This document shows, one piece after another, positions 43,771-52,129 of a DNA stretch of 64,000 bases. The position numbers and the translations under genes are program-made. Location of the stretch: positions 123,542 through 187,541 of the forward strand of contig JACRLB010000029.1 of assembly GCA_016235445.1 (NCBI GenBank), in the 5' to 3' direction. The DNA comes from Chloroflexota bacterium (GTDB taxonomy: Bacteria > Chloroflexota > Anaerolineae > Anaerolineales > Villigracilaceae). Numbering within the stretch: position 1 is the stretch's first letter; each line of letters starts with the position of its first letter. The notes under the pieces are model-generated. The model made no database searches. It was given only the letters and a program-made list of their open reading frames with translations, and had not been told where the DNA came from.

Positions 43771-43802
43771 ACAGGGATGACCGAACGCTGGGTCATCCCT
43801 GT
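43771..43802 (+). terminator. Terminator-like hairpin after the tandem aptamers
   Basis: Perfect 12-bp stem ACAGGGATGACC / GGTCATCCCTGT with an 8-nt loop, 15 nt after aptamer unit 3, followed by TTGATT. It is a possible expression platform. A second hairpin (ATGTCACC...GGTGACAT, 43816-43848) follows. Confidence 0.7.
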
Positions 43803-43912
43803 TTGATTCTAGGATATGTCACCCTTCGCTGTCGCTCAAGGTGACATGCTAAGAAGGTGCGATGCACTCCATTCGCATCTCTCTTAACTGAAAGCTGGTC
43901 GGCGGTTTATTG

Positions 43913-43918
43913 TATAAT
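43913..43918 (+). promoter_or_regulatory. -10 box of ruvB (leaderless)
   Basis: Consensus TATAAT ends 7 nt before the ruvB ATG at 43926 without a ribosome-binding site, so ruvB has its own promoter downstream of the aptamer block. Confidence 0.7.
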
Positions 43919-43925
43919 CGCCGCT

Positions 43926-44972
43926 ATGACAAAATCCTCCCCTCGTTCCTCGTCAGGCTCAGGAAAACCCCTCGACCCAGAATCCAAACCCGATGACCGC
44001 GTGGACAATGCCCTGCGTCCTAAAATGTTGGGCGACCTGATCGGGCAGGATCAAGTGAAAGAAAATTTATCCATTCTCATCGATGCCGCCCGTGGACGTG
44101 GCGAAGCCTTGGATCATGTCCTGTTTTACGGCCCGCCTGGCTTGGGCAAGACCACGCTCGCGCATGTGCTGGGCAATGAAATGGGAGTCAACGTTAAAGT
44201 GACGGCGGGTCCCGCCATCGAACGCGCAGGCGACCTGGCCGCCATCCTCACCAACCTCCGCGCTGGGGATGTGATCTTCATCGACGAAATCCACCGCCTC
44301 GGCAGGGCCGTGGAGGAAGTGCTCTACCCCGCCATGGAAGATTTCTCGTTGGACATTGTCATCGGCAAAGGGCCCTCGGCGCGATCCATTCGTTTGAAAC
44401 TGCCCAAGTTCACGGTGGTGGGGGCGACCACGCGGCTGGCTTTGGTGACGGCTCCACTGCGGGCGCGTTTTGGCGCAGTCTACCGTTTGGATTATTACGA
44501 TATTGAAGCCATGCGGAAGATCGTCAAACGTGCGGCGGGGATGTTGAAAGTTACGGCGGATGAATCGGGCATTGACGAGATGGCTCGCCGCGCACGTGGG
44601 ACTCCGCGCATTGCCCTGCGTCTTCTGCGCCGTGTTCGGGACTATGCCCAAGTCCGTGCGGATGGAGTCATCAACCAAAAGGTTGCGAAAGAGGCGTTGG
44701 ATTTGTTGCAGGTTGACCCACTCGGCTTGGATGATGTGGATCGCCGCGTGCTCAAAACCATCATCGAAAAATATAACGGCGGACCCGTTGGCTTGAATAC
44801 GATTGCCGCATCCATCAGCGAAGAGCAGGATACGATCATGGATGTGGTCGAGCCGTATCTTTTACAGCTTGGCTTTTTGGATCGCACCTCGCAGGGACGC
44901 GTGGCGACCAAGTCCGCGTATGAGCATTTGGGATACACGTACACGGAACAGGGACAGGCGAGACTTTTATAG
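43926..44972 (+). CDS. ruvB: Holliday junction helicase RuvB
   Basis: Branch-migration AAA+ motor, 348 aa. Walker [21 protein letters not shown], Walker [25 protein letters not shown], sensor 1 [20 protein letters not shown] and the Arg finger region are all typical, and the C-terminal winged helix has [27 protein letters not shown] 43926 is preferred to an upstream in-frame ATG (43857) because of the TATAAT box. RuvA and RuvC are not in the window. Confidence 0.97.
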   Translation: MTKSSPRSSSGSGKPLDPESKPDDRVDNALRPKMLGDLIGQDQVKENLSILIDAARGRGEALDHVLFYGPPGLGKTTLAHVLGNEMGVNVKVTAGPAIERAGDLAAILTNLRAGDVIFIDEIHRLGRAVEEVLYPAMEDFSLDIVIGKGPSARSIRLKLPKFTVVGATTRLALVTAPLRARFGAVYRLDYYDIEAMRKIVKRAAGMLKVTADESGIDEMARRARGTPRIALRLLRRVRDYAQVRADGVINQKVAKEALDLLQVDPLGLDDVDRRVLKTIIEKYNGGPVGLNTIAASISEEQDTIMDVVEPYLLQLGFLDRTSQGRVATKSAYEHLGYTYTEQGQARLL

Positions 44973-44973
44973 C

Positions 44974-45064
44974 GTCATTGCGAGGGCGATGATTCCGCCC
45001 GAAGCAATCTCCAACACAATGAGGGAGATTGCTTTGTCGGCAAAGGACGCCTCCTCGCAATGAC
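44974..45064. repeat. GTCATTGCGAGG palindromic repeat
   Basis: Perfect 12-bp terminal inverted repeat GTCATTGCGAGG / CCTCGCAATGAC, inner arms GAAGCAATCTCC and GGAGATTGCTTTG. It lies between ruvB and the DUF2905 gene; a second copy is at 32319-32417. Confidence 0.88.
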
Positions 45065-45075
45065 GGAATAAATTT

Positions 45076-45303
45076 ATGGAAACCATCGCTCGCTACCTCA
45101 TGCTCGGCGGAATAGTTCTCTTCCTCATCGGTGGGGGAGTGTATTTGGCCGTGAAATTCGGCATCCCGCTTGGACGATTACCCGGTGACATCCGCATTGA
45201 AGGGGAGAATGGAAGTTTTTATTTCCCTGTCACAAGTTCGATTTTGGTTTCGGTAGTGTTGACGATTGTGGTGAATGTGATCTCACGCCTGTTGAAAAAG
45301 TAA
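45076..45303 (+). CDS. DUF2905 family small membrane protein
   Basis: 75 aa with two membrane helices (about residues 6-28 and 52-70) and the conserved linker FGIPLGRLPGDIRIEGENGSFYFP that defines DUF2905. It commonly follows ruvB/queA in many phyla; its function is unknown. No ribosome-binding site is visible. Confidence 0.88.
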   Translation: METIARYLMLGGIVLFLIGGGVYLAVKFGIPLGRLPGDIRIEGENGSFYFPVTSSILVSVVLTIVVNVISRLLKK

Positions 45304-45346
45304 GAATCTATCCAAGTAGCCGCTCCCAGTTTGCAACAAATCTACG

Positions 45347-45388
45347 AAAGAGCCAGTGTTCTCTAATTGAGAACACTGGCTCTTTTTT
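45347..45388 (+). terminator. Strong intrinsic terminator after DUF2905
   Basis: Perfect 17-bp stem AAAGAGCCAGTGTTCTC and its complement around TAATT, followed by TTT. It is A-rich on the opposite arm, so it probably also terminates the convergent methyltransferase gene. Confidence 0.9.
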
Positions 45389-45420
45389 GTGAATAATCAA
45401 TGGGGTTACTCATTGATGTT

Positions 45421-46512
45421 TTATGATTGTTGTATCGGCTTCCTCATAACAATTGCGTTTTGGCTGATATGTTTCTGATCGTCAACATAATCCACAAATT
45501 CAAGAGCTTGAGTCCAGTGATTTACAACATACTCTTTTGAGATGGCTGCATCTCCCCAGTAGGACCATTCTCCTTCATGAACAAGTTGGCTGAAACAGTA
45601 TTTGCCACTATCGTAATCTGCCTGGCTCTCCTCTGTGTTTAAAAAAGCCGCAGCGCTGCTCTTTGGGCCGGCATGAAGCGAAGCCAGGTCTTTACGTTTT
45701 CGCAGTTTGGCGCAGTGCTCAATAAAATCTCGGCTGCGTGTTGTAGCAATCAGCATCCCCCCTGGTTTCAAGATGCGGGTGAGTTCGGCTAGTAAACTAT
45801 TGCTCATTTCTTCTGAGAGATGAGAAAAGACAGAAAAACTGTAAATTAAATCAAATGTATTATTCTGGTATGGGCTGGGCGGTCTGGTATTGATCTTTGT
45901 GAAATTGCACCATTTATTTTGCTCTTTGCAGATATCGATCATTTTCTCTACCGGGTCGCATCCCGAGATTTTTGATGGCTCCAGGTCTTTCAGAAAAAAA
46001 CGGATAATCCTTCCCCAGCCACAGCCAAAGTCCAGAATATTGCTGCACTGATCGATAGGACCGTTATATTTTGTGTACAACCCCTTGAATAAGGTGTATG
46101 CAATAAAGCCTTCCCTCATTACCGTGTCGCCTTTCGATCCAGTAAACATTAACTGTACATCTTCGTCTGGCGTACCTGGCAAAATGCTACGCAGTTCTGA
46201 GCTGCTTCTATATCCCCTCGTGTGTAGCCAATACCAAAATTCGTTGCTAATTCCAGAAAAAAGCTCGTTTGGCAGTTTTTTCTCAAATGAGCCATTCTTT
46301 ATCATTTTTGCGAGCGCAACCTTGTAAAAGGGGCGATTTATAAGTATATATAATTTAGCCTTCAAGTTTTTGACGCGTTGTAGCATGATGTGTAAAGCCC
46401 TTTCCATATTTAGTGCAATTTGCATTTTTTGTTCGGTGTTCAGGTGTTGGCAGCGAGGACTGTTTCGTGCCAGGCTACTTCTATATTTTGACAATATGAT
46501 ACCAGACAACAT
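45421..46512 (-). CDS. SAM-dependent methyltransferase
   Basis: 363 aa. A class I methyltransferase core is centred on ILDFGCGWGRIIRFFLKDL (SAM motif I), GCDPVEKMIDIC, FDLIYSFSVFSHLSEEMSNSL and LKPGGMLIATTRS. The first 130 residues are basic and of unknown fold, and the C-terminus has WSYWGDAAISKEYV. Its DNA is visibly more AT-rich than its neighbours, with many Lys, Asn and Ile codons, as in O-antigen or surface-polysaccharide genes, so recent transfer is likely. Downstream Met codons are possible starts. Confidence 0.82.
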   Translation of the reverse strand: MLSGIILSKYRSSLARNSPRCQHLNTEQKMQIALNMERALHIMLQRVKNLKAKLYILINRPFYKVALAKMIKNGSFEKKLPNELFSGISNEFWYWLHTRGYRSSSELRSILPGTPDEDVQLMFTGSKGDTVMREGFIAYTLFKGLYTKYNGPIDQCSNILDFGCGWGRIIRFFLKDLEPSKISGCDPVEKMIDICKEQNKWCNFTKINTRPPSPYQNNTFDLIYSFSVFSHLSEEMSNSLLAELTRILKPGGMLIATTRSRDFIEHCAKLRKRKDLASLHAGPKSSAAAFLNTEESQADYDSGKYCFSQLVHEGEWSYWGDAAISKEYVVNHWTQALEFVDYVDDQKHISQNAIVMRKPIQQS

Positions 46513-46617
46513 TGTATTCTATAAAGTCTAATGAAATAGGCGTGGAAGGGTGTGCTAAAAGTTTGTAGATGGATTCCCGTCGCGAGGAACAGAATTTCTG
46601 CTCATATCGCTATCTTA

Positions 46618-48009
46618 CTACAACTCCACACTCGTATGCATGGCGGGATAATGCACATGCTTCATGCGGTTCTCTTTTAACTTCTCCACCAATGGCAGAG
46701 CGCCGCGTTCCTCCCCATGCACCAAAAATACAGATTTTGCGCTTTGCCTGACCCCCTCTGCATACTCCACCAGCAAGTCCTGCCCCGCGTGAGACGATAA
46801 CCCGCCAATCGTGGCGATCTCTGCCTTGCACTTATAAGATTCGCCAAAGATTTTCACCACCTTTTCTCGGTCAGCGAGGCGGCGGCCCAACGTCTCTGGA
46901 GCCTGCCACGAGACGATCATGATCGTGTTGCGCTTGTTCTCGATCGCCCAGCGGATGTGATACACCACGCGCCCCGTCTCTGCCATGCCCGCCGCAGAGA
47001 CGATGATCATCGGGTCTTTACGCTGGTTCAACTCCTTGGATTCTTCCACGTTCGAAATATACGTCAGCAGTTTGAAATTCAAGGCAGGATGCCCGCTTTG
47101 GAGCAATTCGTTCATTTCCTTGTCGTAGCATTCGGGATGACTGCGGAAAATATTGGATGCATTCACAGCCAGCGGACTATCCACATAAACGGGCACAGCC
47201 GGCAAATCTCCCGCATCGTACATGCGGCTCAAGTTGTAGACGATCTCCTGCGTGCGGCCCACTGCAAAAGATGGGATGATGACCTTGCCTTTCCGATCAA
47301 GCGTCCGCAAGATCACGCCGCGCATTTCAACGTAGGCTTCTTCCGGGGAACGGTGCGGCTTGTCGCCGTAGGTTGATTCCATCAGCAGGATGTCCGCCTG
47401 CGTTGGCAAAACAGGGTCGCGAATGATCGGCAATTCACGCCGTCCAATATCCCCCGAAAACCATAATTTGGTTTTGCGTTTTTTCTCTTCGAGTTCCAGC
47501 GCAATGGAAGCCGAGCCAAGAATATGCCCCGCATCCTGAAACGTTGCAACAGCGCCAGGCGCAGGCTCGAATGATTCATCGTAATTAATTTCCTTCAGCA
47601 ATGGCTTGACCTGCTTCGCATCCTCCTCTGTATAAAGCGGTTCAACAATCGGCCCGCCGCGTTTGGCGTTGTGAAAATTAATGCTCGCCGCTTGTTTCTC
47701 CTGAATGTGCCCAGAGTCTCTCAGCATCAGGTCGGTCAGGTGCGCCGTGGCGCGGGTCGCATAGATCGGCCCGTTGAATCCCTGGTTGACCAAATTCGGC
47801 AAGTTGCCCGAATGATCGATGTGCGCGTGCGAAAGAATCACCGCGTCGATCTTGCTCACGTCAAATGGAAACGTATGATTTCGTTCGTAAGATTCTTTTC
47901 TCCGCCCCTGGTACATGCCGCAATCCAGCAACAACCGCGAACCGTTGATCTCCACCAAATGCATCGAGCCAGTTACCGTTTGCGCCGCTCCGTGAAAACT
48001 CAGTTTCAT
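46618..48009 (-). CDS. MBL-fold beta-CASP RNA metallohydrolase
   Basis: 463 aa from the ATG with GGAGG 5 nt upstream. Zinc ligands are in ILSHAHIDHSGNLP (HxHxDH), DAGHILGSA and FSGDIG; the beta-CASP part has IIPSFAVGRTQEIVYNL, SPLAVNASNIFRSHPE and IIVSAAGMAETGRVVYHI, then TIGGLSSHAGQD. This is the CPSF73-like/YsdC-type family of RNA endo/exonucleases, probably acting in mRNA decay. It is divergent from queA. Confidence 0.93.
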   Translation of the reverse strand: MKLSFHGAAQTVTGSMHLVEINGSRLLLDCGMYQGRRKESYERNHTFPFDVSKIDAVILSHAHIDHSGNLPNLVNQGFNGPIYATRATAHLTDLMLRDSGHIQEKQAASINFHNAKRGGPIVEPLYTEEDAKQVKPLLKEINYDESFEPAPGAVATFQDAGHILGSASIALELEEKKRKTKLWFSGDIGRRELPIIRDPVLPTQADILLMESTYGDKPHRSPEEAYVEMRGVILRTLDRKGKVIIPSFAVGRTQEIVYNLSRMYDAGDLPAVPVYVDSPLAVNASNIFRSHPECYDKEMNELLQSGHPALNFKLLTYISNVEESKELNQRKDPMIIVSAAGMAETGRVVYHIRWAIENKRNTIMIVSWQAPETLGRRLADREKVVKIFGESYKCKAEIATIGGLSSHAGQDLLVEYAEGVRQSAKSVFLVHGEERGALPLVEKLKENRMKHVHYPAMHTSVEL

Positions 48010-48077
48010 TTTGGCCTCCGTGCTTTGCAGTTTTGCTTCCGTTTTTGATTCTAATCCATTATCATGGGTCTCACAAA

Positions 48078-49100
48078 ATGAAAACATCCGACTTCGATTA
48101 CCACCTCCCTGAAACATCCATCGCGCAGACTCCTGCCGAACCGCGCGATTCATCCCGACTATTAATCCTGCATCGTGATTCATCGGATGTAGATCATCGC
48201 CTCTTTCGTGACCTCAGCCTGATTCTGCAACCAAACGATCTCCTCATCCTCAACCGGACTCGCGTCATCCCTGCCAGAATTTTCGCCAAAAAAGAAACTG
48301 GCGGCAAGGTCGAAATCCTGCTCCTCCGCCGCCGCAACGAATTGACCTGGGAAGCCCTCGTCGGCGGCAAAGGCCTGCGCGTGGGCAAGCTGGTGAAAGT
48401 AGAAAACGGCCCAGATGCCGAAATTATTGAAATCCTCGAAGGCTCGGAAAGACTCATCAAATTCTCTGAACCCATCGAACCGTATTTTCCAAAAGTGGGG
48501 CACGTCCCACTGCCGCCATACATCCATGAAAAATTGAACGACCCCGAACGCTATCAAACCGTCTTCGCCAGGGAAATGGGCTCCGCCGCCGCCCCAACCG
48601 CAGGCTTGCACTTCACCCCGCAATTGTTGGATGAACTAAAAGCCAAAGGCGTAAACACCGCCTACGTCACCTTGCATGTCGGTCTGGACACCTTCGCCCC
48701 CGTCACAGAAGATGACCCCGCCGAACACAAAATCCACACCGAGTGGTGCGAACTCCCACAAGAAACAGCGGACTTGATTAATGCCACCAAAAATTCGGGT
48801 GGGCGGGTGGTCGCCGTTGGGACAACATCTGTCCGCACACTTGAATCTGCCGCGCAACTGATCACTGATAACTCGTCACTGATCACTGCCTTTTCCGCCC
48901 CTACATCCATCTTCATCCTCCCTGGCTACCAATTCAAAATAGTGGATGCGATCATCACAAATTTCCATCTACCCAAGTCCACGCTCATTATGCTGGTCAG
49001 CGCCTTTGCAGGCCGCGAGAAGATTCTCGAAACATACAACCTTGCCATCAAAGAACGCTATCGTTTCTATTCCTTCGGCGATGCCATGCTAATTCTCTAA
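48078..49100 (+). CDS. queA: S-adenosylmethionine:tRNA ribosyltransferase-isomerase QueA
   Basis: Adds the epoxycyclopentane group to preQ1 in tRNA using SAM as ribosyl donor, 340 aa. Signatures are MKTSDFDYHLPETSIAQTPAEPRDSSRLL, NDLLILNRTRVIPARIFA, PLPPYIHEKLNDPERYQTVFA, AAPTAGLHFTPQLLDEL and TNFHLPKSTLIMLVSAF. A heptad array (48859-48886) encodes the extra segment LITDNSSLITAFS between VGTTSVRTLESAA and the conserved IFILPGYQFKIVDAIITNF. TATCAT lies 12 nt before the ATG. Confidence 0.96.
   Translation: MKTSDFDYHLPETSIAQTPAEPRDSSRLLILHRDSSDVDHRLFRDLSLILQPNDLLILNRTRVIPARIFAKKETGGKVEILLLRRRNELTWEALVGGKGLRVGKLVKVENGPDAEIIEILEGSERLIKFSEPIEPYFPKVGHVPLPPYIHEKLNDPERYQTVFAREMGSAAAPTAGLHFTPQLLDELKAKGVNTAYVTLHVGLDTFAPVTEDDPAEHKIHTEWCELPQETADLINATKNSGGRVVAVGTTSVRTLESAAQLITDNSSLITAFSAPTSIFILPGYQFKIVDAIITNFHLPKSTLIMLVSAFAGREKILETYNLAIKERYRFYSFGDAMLIL
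48859..48886 (+). repeat. Heptanucleotide array in queA
   Basis: CTGATCA, CTGATAA, CTCGTCA, CTGATCA in register; the second unit equals the unit of the intergenic array at 52126. Phase keeps the CTGATAA stop out of frame. Confidence 0.85.
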
Positions 49101-49112
49101 TCTCCAATCCCC

Positions 49113-49820
49113 ATGACCTCCCTCACCTCCCTCAACCAACAAATCATCGCTTGCCGCAAATGTCCCCGCCTTGTGGAATGGCGGGAGGAAGTTGCGCGGG
49201 TCAAACGCAAGGCTTACATAAACGAAGAATATTGGGGAAAACCTGTCCCTGGGTTTGGCGACCCGCAGGCGCGTGTGCTCGTGGTGGGGCTGGCTCCCGG
49301 GGCGCATGGCTCGAACCGCACGGGACGTCAATTCACGGGCGATGCTTCGGGTGGATTCCTTTTCCCAGCGTTGCATCGTGCTGGGTTTGCGAATCAGGCG
49401 TCGGCGGAGTCGCGAGGCGATGGTCTCATCCTCAAAGATATGTATATCACCGCGTCAGGCCGCTGTGCTCCGCCGGACAACAAGCCCAGTCTCGAGGAGT
49501 TAAATAATTGCCAGCCGTTTCTCGAAAGAGAAATTGAAATTCTCAGACCCAAAGTGATTGTGTGTCTGGGTAAGATAGCCTTTGACCGAATCCTCAAAGT
49601 ATTCACGATTCGCGGACTGAAATTTTCCCACGGCGCTCTTTATTATCTTCTGCCTTCACACCTGCACTGGCGTGCGGCGCAAGTGTCCTTTATCCCTCAT
49701 CCTTCATCCTTGCTTTGTTCGTACCACCCCAGCCAGCAAAATACATCCACCGGAAAGTTGACCGCGAAGATGTTCGATGCGATTTGGGAGCAAGCCAAAG
49801 ATTTATTGAACGGAAATTAA
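49113..49820 (+). CDS. Uracil-DNA glycosylase, family 5 (UDGb), Fe-S type
   Basis: 235 aa. Fe-S ligands CRKCPRL near residue 13 and a further Cys pair downstream (GRCAPPDNKP). The active-site loop VVGLAPGAHGSNRTGRQFTG lacks the polar catalytic Asp/Asn of family 4, as in family 5. The Ser-His loop is CSYHPSQQNTSTGKL. Just before it the residues VSFIPHPSS come from TTTATCC/CTCATCC/TTCATCC heptads. It removes uracil and hypoxanthine from DNA; exonuclease III (9217) could process the product. Confidence 0.92.
   Translation: MTSLTSLNQQIIACRKCPRLVEWREEVARVKRKAYINEEYWGKPVPGFGDPQARVLVVGLAPGAHGSNRTGRQFTGDASGGFLFPALHRAGFANQASAESRGDGLILKDMYITASGRCAPPDNKPSLEELNNCQPFLEREIEILRPKVIVCLGKIAFDRILKVFTIRGLKFSHGALYYLLPSHLHWRAAQVSFIPHPSSLLCSYHPSQQNTSTGKLTAKMFDAIWEQAKDLLNGN
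49689..49709 (+). repeat. Heptanucleotide array in the uracil-DNA glycosylase gene
   Basis: TTTATCC, CTCATCC, TTCATCC, three units (21 nt, so frame-neutral) immediately before the catalytic His loop. Confidence 0.8.
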
Positions 49821-49821
49821 A

Positions 49822-50565
49822 TTGAAAAGAATAAATTGGAAAATAATACTGGCGGCGTTTGCCGTCCTTGTAGTTTCGTCTGTCTTTGCGTTTGTGTTTT
49901 GGGCAGGCGATATATCTCCCGCCGCCGATCCTGCACTGCAAGCCATGCAATCCGATTCGCAGGTCTTTGCAAGCGCAGAGAATGGATGGGTGATTTTTTT
50001 TCCTGCCGATGAACCTCAGCCTGAAATGGGTTTTATCTTTTACCCCGGCGGCCGCGTGGACTATCGCGCGTATGCGCCTGCGTTGAGGCGGATCGCGGCG
50101 CAGGGATATTTTGTTGCGCTTGTTCCTGTGCCCTTGAACCTGGCTTTCTTTGATGTGAATGCCGCGGCGCGTGTGATCGCTCGATACCCCGAAGTTCAAG
50201 ATTGGGCCGTTGGCGGACACTCGCTTGGCGGCGTGGCGGCTTCCTCGTATGCCGCGAATCACCCCGATATCAAAGGCGTTGTTTTTTGGGCTTCATATCC
50301 CGCGAACGACGCATTGAAATTAATGGATACAAAAGCGCTTTCGATTTACGGCACAAACGACGGGCTTGCAACGATTGCCACGATTGACGAATCGCGGACA
50401 TTGCTTCCCGCAGATTCGCAATTCGTTGCCATCGAAGGCGGCAACCACGCGCAGTTCGCTTCCTACGGACTTCAAGCTGGTGACAACGAAGCGGCCATTT
50501 CTCCCGAAGAGCAGTGGACGCAGGTTGCAAATGCAACGGTTGAATTTTTGGAAGGGTTGAAGTGA
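49822..50565 (+). CDS. Membrane-anchored alpha/beta hydrolase
   Basis: 247 aa, starting at TTG one base after the previous stop. The N-terminal helix (IILAAFAVLVVSSVFAFVFW) is a signal anchor. The nucleophile elbow is GGHSLGGVAA (Ser near residue 133), the acid is in IYGTNDG and the His in EGGNHAQFASYG, as in alpha/beta hydrolase family 5 (lipase-like). The substrate is unknown. It is probably co-transcribed with the hydrolase that follows. Confidence 0.85.
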   Translation: MKRINWKIILAAFAVLVVSSVFAFVFWAGDISPAADPALQAMQSDSQVFASAENGWVIFFPADEPQPEMGFIFYPGGRVDYRAYAPALRRIAAQGYFVALVPVPLNLAFFDVNAAARVIARYPEVQDWAVGGHSLGGVAASSYAANHPDIKGVVFWASYPANDALKLMDTKALSIYGTNDGLATIATIDESRTLLPADSQFVAIEGGNHAQFASYGLQAGDNEAAISPEEQWTQVANATVEFLEGLK

Positions 50566-50580
50566 CAGTCACTTGTAATT

Positions 50581-51549
50581 ATGAAATATTGGAAAAAGAT
50601 AATTTTTGCTTCCCTGATCTTTGCCTGTGCGATGACTGCACTTGGGCCGTTTTTTGTCCCCGTCGCTGAATTAGATGGACTGGTTCCAGCGGATGAATTC
50701 ATCGAAGCCGACAGCAAATTCATTGAAGTGAATGATGTCAACATCCATTACAAGGAAGCGGGAGCGGGCGAAACGACGTTCATCCTCCTGCATGGGTTTG
50801 GCGGCAGTACATTTTCATGGCGCGAGGTGATGGATGATTTCTCACAACATGGCCGTGTGATTGCCTATGACCGCCCCGCCTTTGGTTTGACGGAACGCCC
50901 CATGCCCGAAGATTGGGCCGAGAATCCCTACGGCATGAAGGCCAATATCGAACTCCTGCGCGGGTTGATGGATGCAATGGAAATCGAAAAAGCGGTTTTA
51001 GTCGGCAACTCTGCTGGCGGCGGTGTGGCAGTGGCGTTTGCGCTGGAATATCCTGAAAGGGTGGCAACACTCATTTTGGTAGACCCAGGCGTCGGCGGGG
51101 GGCGAGGCCCGCAATTCCCAGCCTGGGCATTGCCGCTGATGTGGACTCCGCAAATGCGGCATCTCGGTCCCTTGCTGATGCGCGATTATCAGGAAACTCT
51201 CCCGAACACGATCCAGCGCGAATGGTATGATTCGACTAAACTCACCGACGAGATCAGGCAGGAATATTTAAAGTTATTGAAGATCGAAAATTGGGATCGC
51301 GCATTTTACGAATTGACCTTTGCGCCCGCCTATCATGAATTGCGTCCGCTCCTGCCGCAATTGACCGTTCCTGTTTTCATCGTGGCGGGACAGGAGGATC
51401 GTTTGATCCGCGCTTTTTATTTTGAAGCCATTGCAACTGAGATCCCAGGCGCGCAACTTGCGCTCATCCCGCAATGCGGGCATGTGCCACAGGAGGAATG
51501 CCCCAACCGCTTTATGGATGAAGCGCTGGGCTTTTTGGAATTGGATTGA
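50581..51549 (+). CDS. Alpha/beta hydrolase
   Basis: 322 aa with an N-terminal signal anchor (IIFASLIFACAMTALGPFF). The oxyanion motif LLHGFGGSTFSWR, nucleophile GNSAGGGVAVA (Ser near 142), acid VAGQEDRLI and His CGHVPQEE identify a hydrolase of the haloalkane dehalogenase/esterase-like superfamily. No ribosome-binding site. Substrate unknown. Confidence 0.88.
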   Translation: MKYWKKIIFASLIFACAMTALGPFFVPVAELDGLVPADEFIEADSKFIEVNDVNIHYKEAGAGETTFILLHGFGGSTFSWREVMDDFSQHGRVIAYDRPAFGLTERPMPEDWAENPYGMKANIELLRGLMDAMEIEKAVLVGNSAGGGVAVAFALEYPERVATLILVDPGVGGGRGPQFPAWALPLMWTPQMRHLGPLLMRDYQETLPNTIQREWYDSTKLTDEIRQEYLKLLKIENWDRAFYELTFAPAYHELRPLLPQLTVPVFIVAGQEDRLIRAFYFEAIATEIPGAQLALIPQCGHVPQEECPNRFMDEALGFLELD

Positions 51550-51649
51550 TTTTACGAATCACGCATTAAGAGACTGTTTCTTATTTAACCTTGCCTCATC
51601 CGTTTGTTCCGTGTACAAACTAATAACCGTATGGAAAGTGTGGAAAACA

Positions 51650-52129
51650 ATGACGCTCAACATCATCACCCCCGGCCAACCTGCCCCTGATTTTGCACTC
51701 GAAGATATAAATGACAGCCTTGTCCGCCTTTCGAGCTTTCGCGGCAAACCCATCGTCCTTGCATTTTTACGCGGCTTTCTGTGACCGCACTGCCGCGCGC
51801 AGTTGGCGCGCATGCGCGATCATTACGCAGAGTTTACTTCACGCGGCGCAGAGATTGTGGCCATTGGGCCTGACGGCGCAGAGGCTTTCAAAAAATATTG
51901 GGCAAAGGAAAACATTCCCTATATTGGTTTGCCCGACCCGAGTCATGCGGTTGCGCGGATATATAAGCAGGAAGTCAATCTTTTCAAGCTGGGTCGTATG
52001 CCGCTGAATTGCATCGTGGATGTGGATGGCCTCATCCGATACGTGCATTACGGTTCCTCCATGGCGGATATTCCCGATAACGAAACCTTCCTCGGTGTAA
52101 TAGAAAAACTTAACACATCATCAAACTGA
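51650..52129 (+). CDS. Peroxiredoxin-like protein with in-frame TGA, predicted selenocysteine 45
   Basis: AhpC/TSA-like thiol peroxidase, 159 residues if TGA 51782-51784 is read as selenocysteine. N-terminal ITPGQPAPDFALEDIN, then LAFLRGFL-U-PHCRAQLARM, so the TGA falls at the peroxidatic Cys of the usual RGxWCPxC motif, with Cys48 as resolving residue. The frame continues with GAEIVAIGPDGAEAFKKYW to a normal stop. GCGCGC-AGTTG-GCGCGC (51795-51811) downstream can be the SECIS stem-loop, its loop 16 nt after the TGA. Otherwise it would be read as a nonsense pseudogene. Confidence 0.85.
51785..51815 (+). promoter_or_regulatory. Putative bacterial SECIS element
   Basis: Stem GCGCGC/GCGCGC with loop AGTTG (contains the G and U expected in a bSECIS loop), directly downstream of the in-frame TGA and inside the coding sequence. 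Confidence 0.65.

Noticed and set aside
51782..51784. In-frame TGA taken as a pseudogene lesion
   Set aside because: It falls exactly at the catalytic Cys, the rest of the gene is intact and a SECIS-like stem follows, so selenocysteine is the simpler reading.
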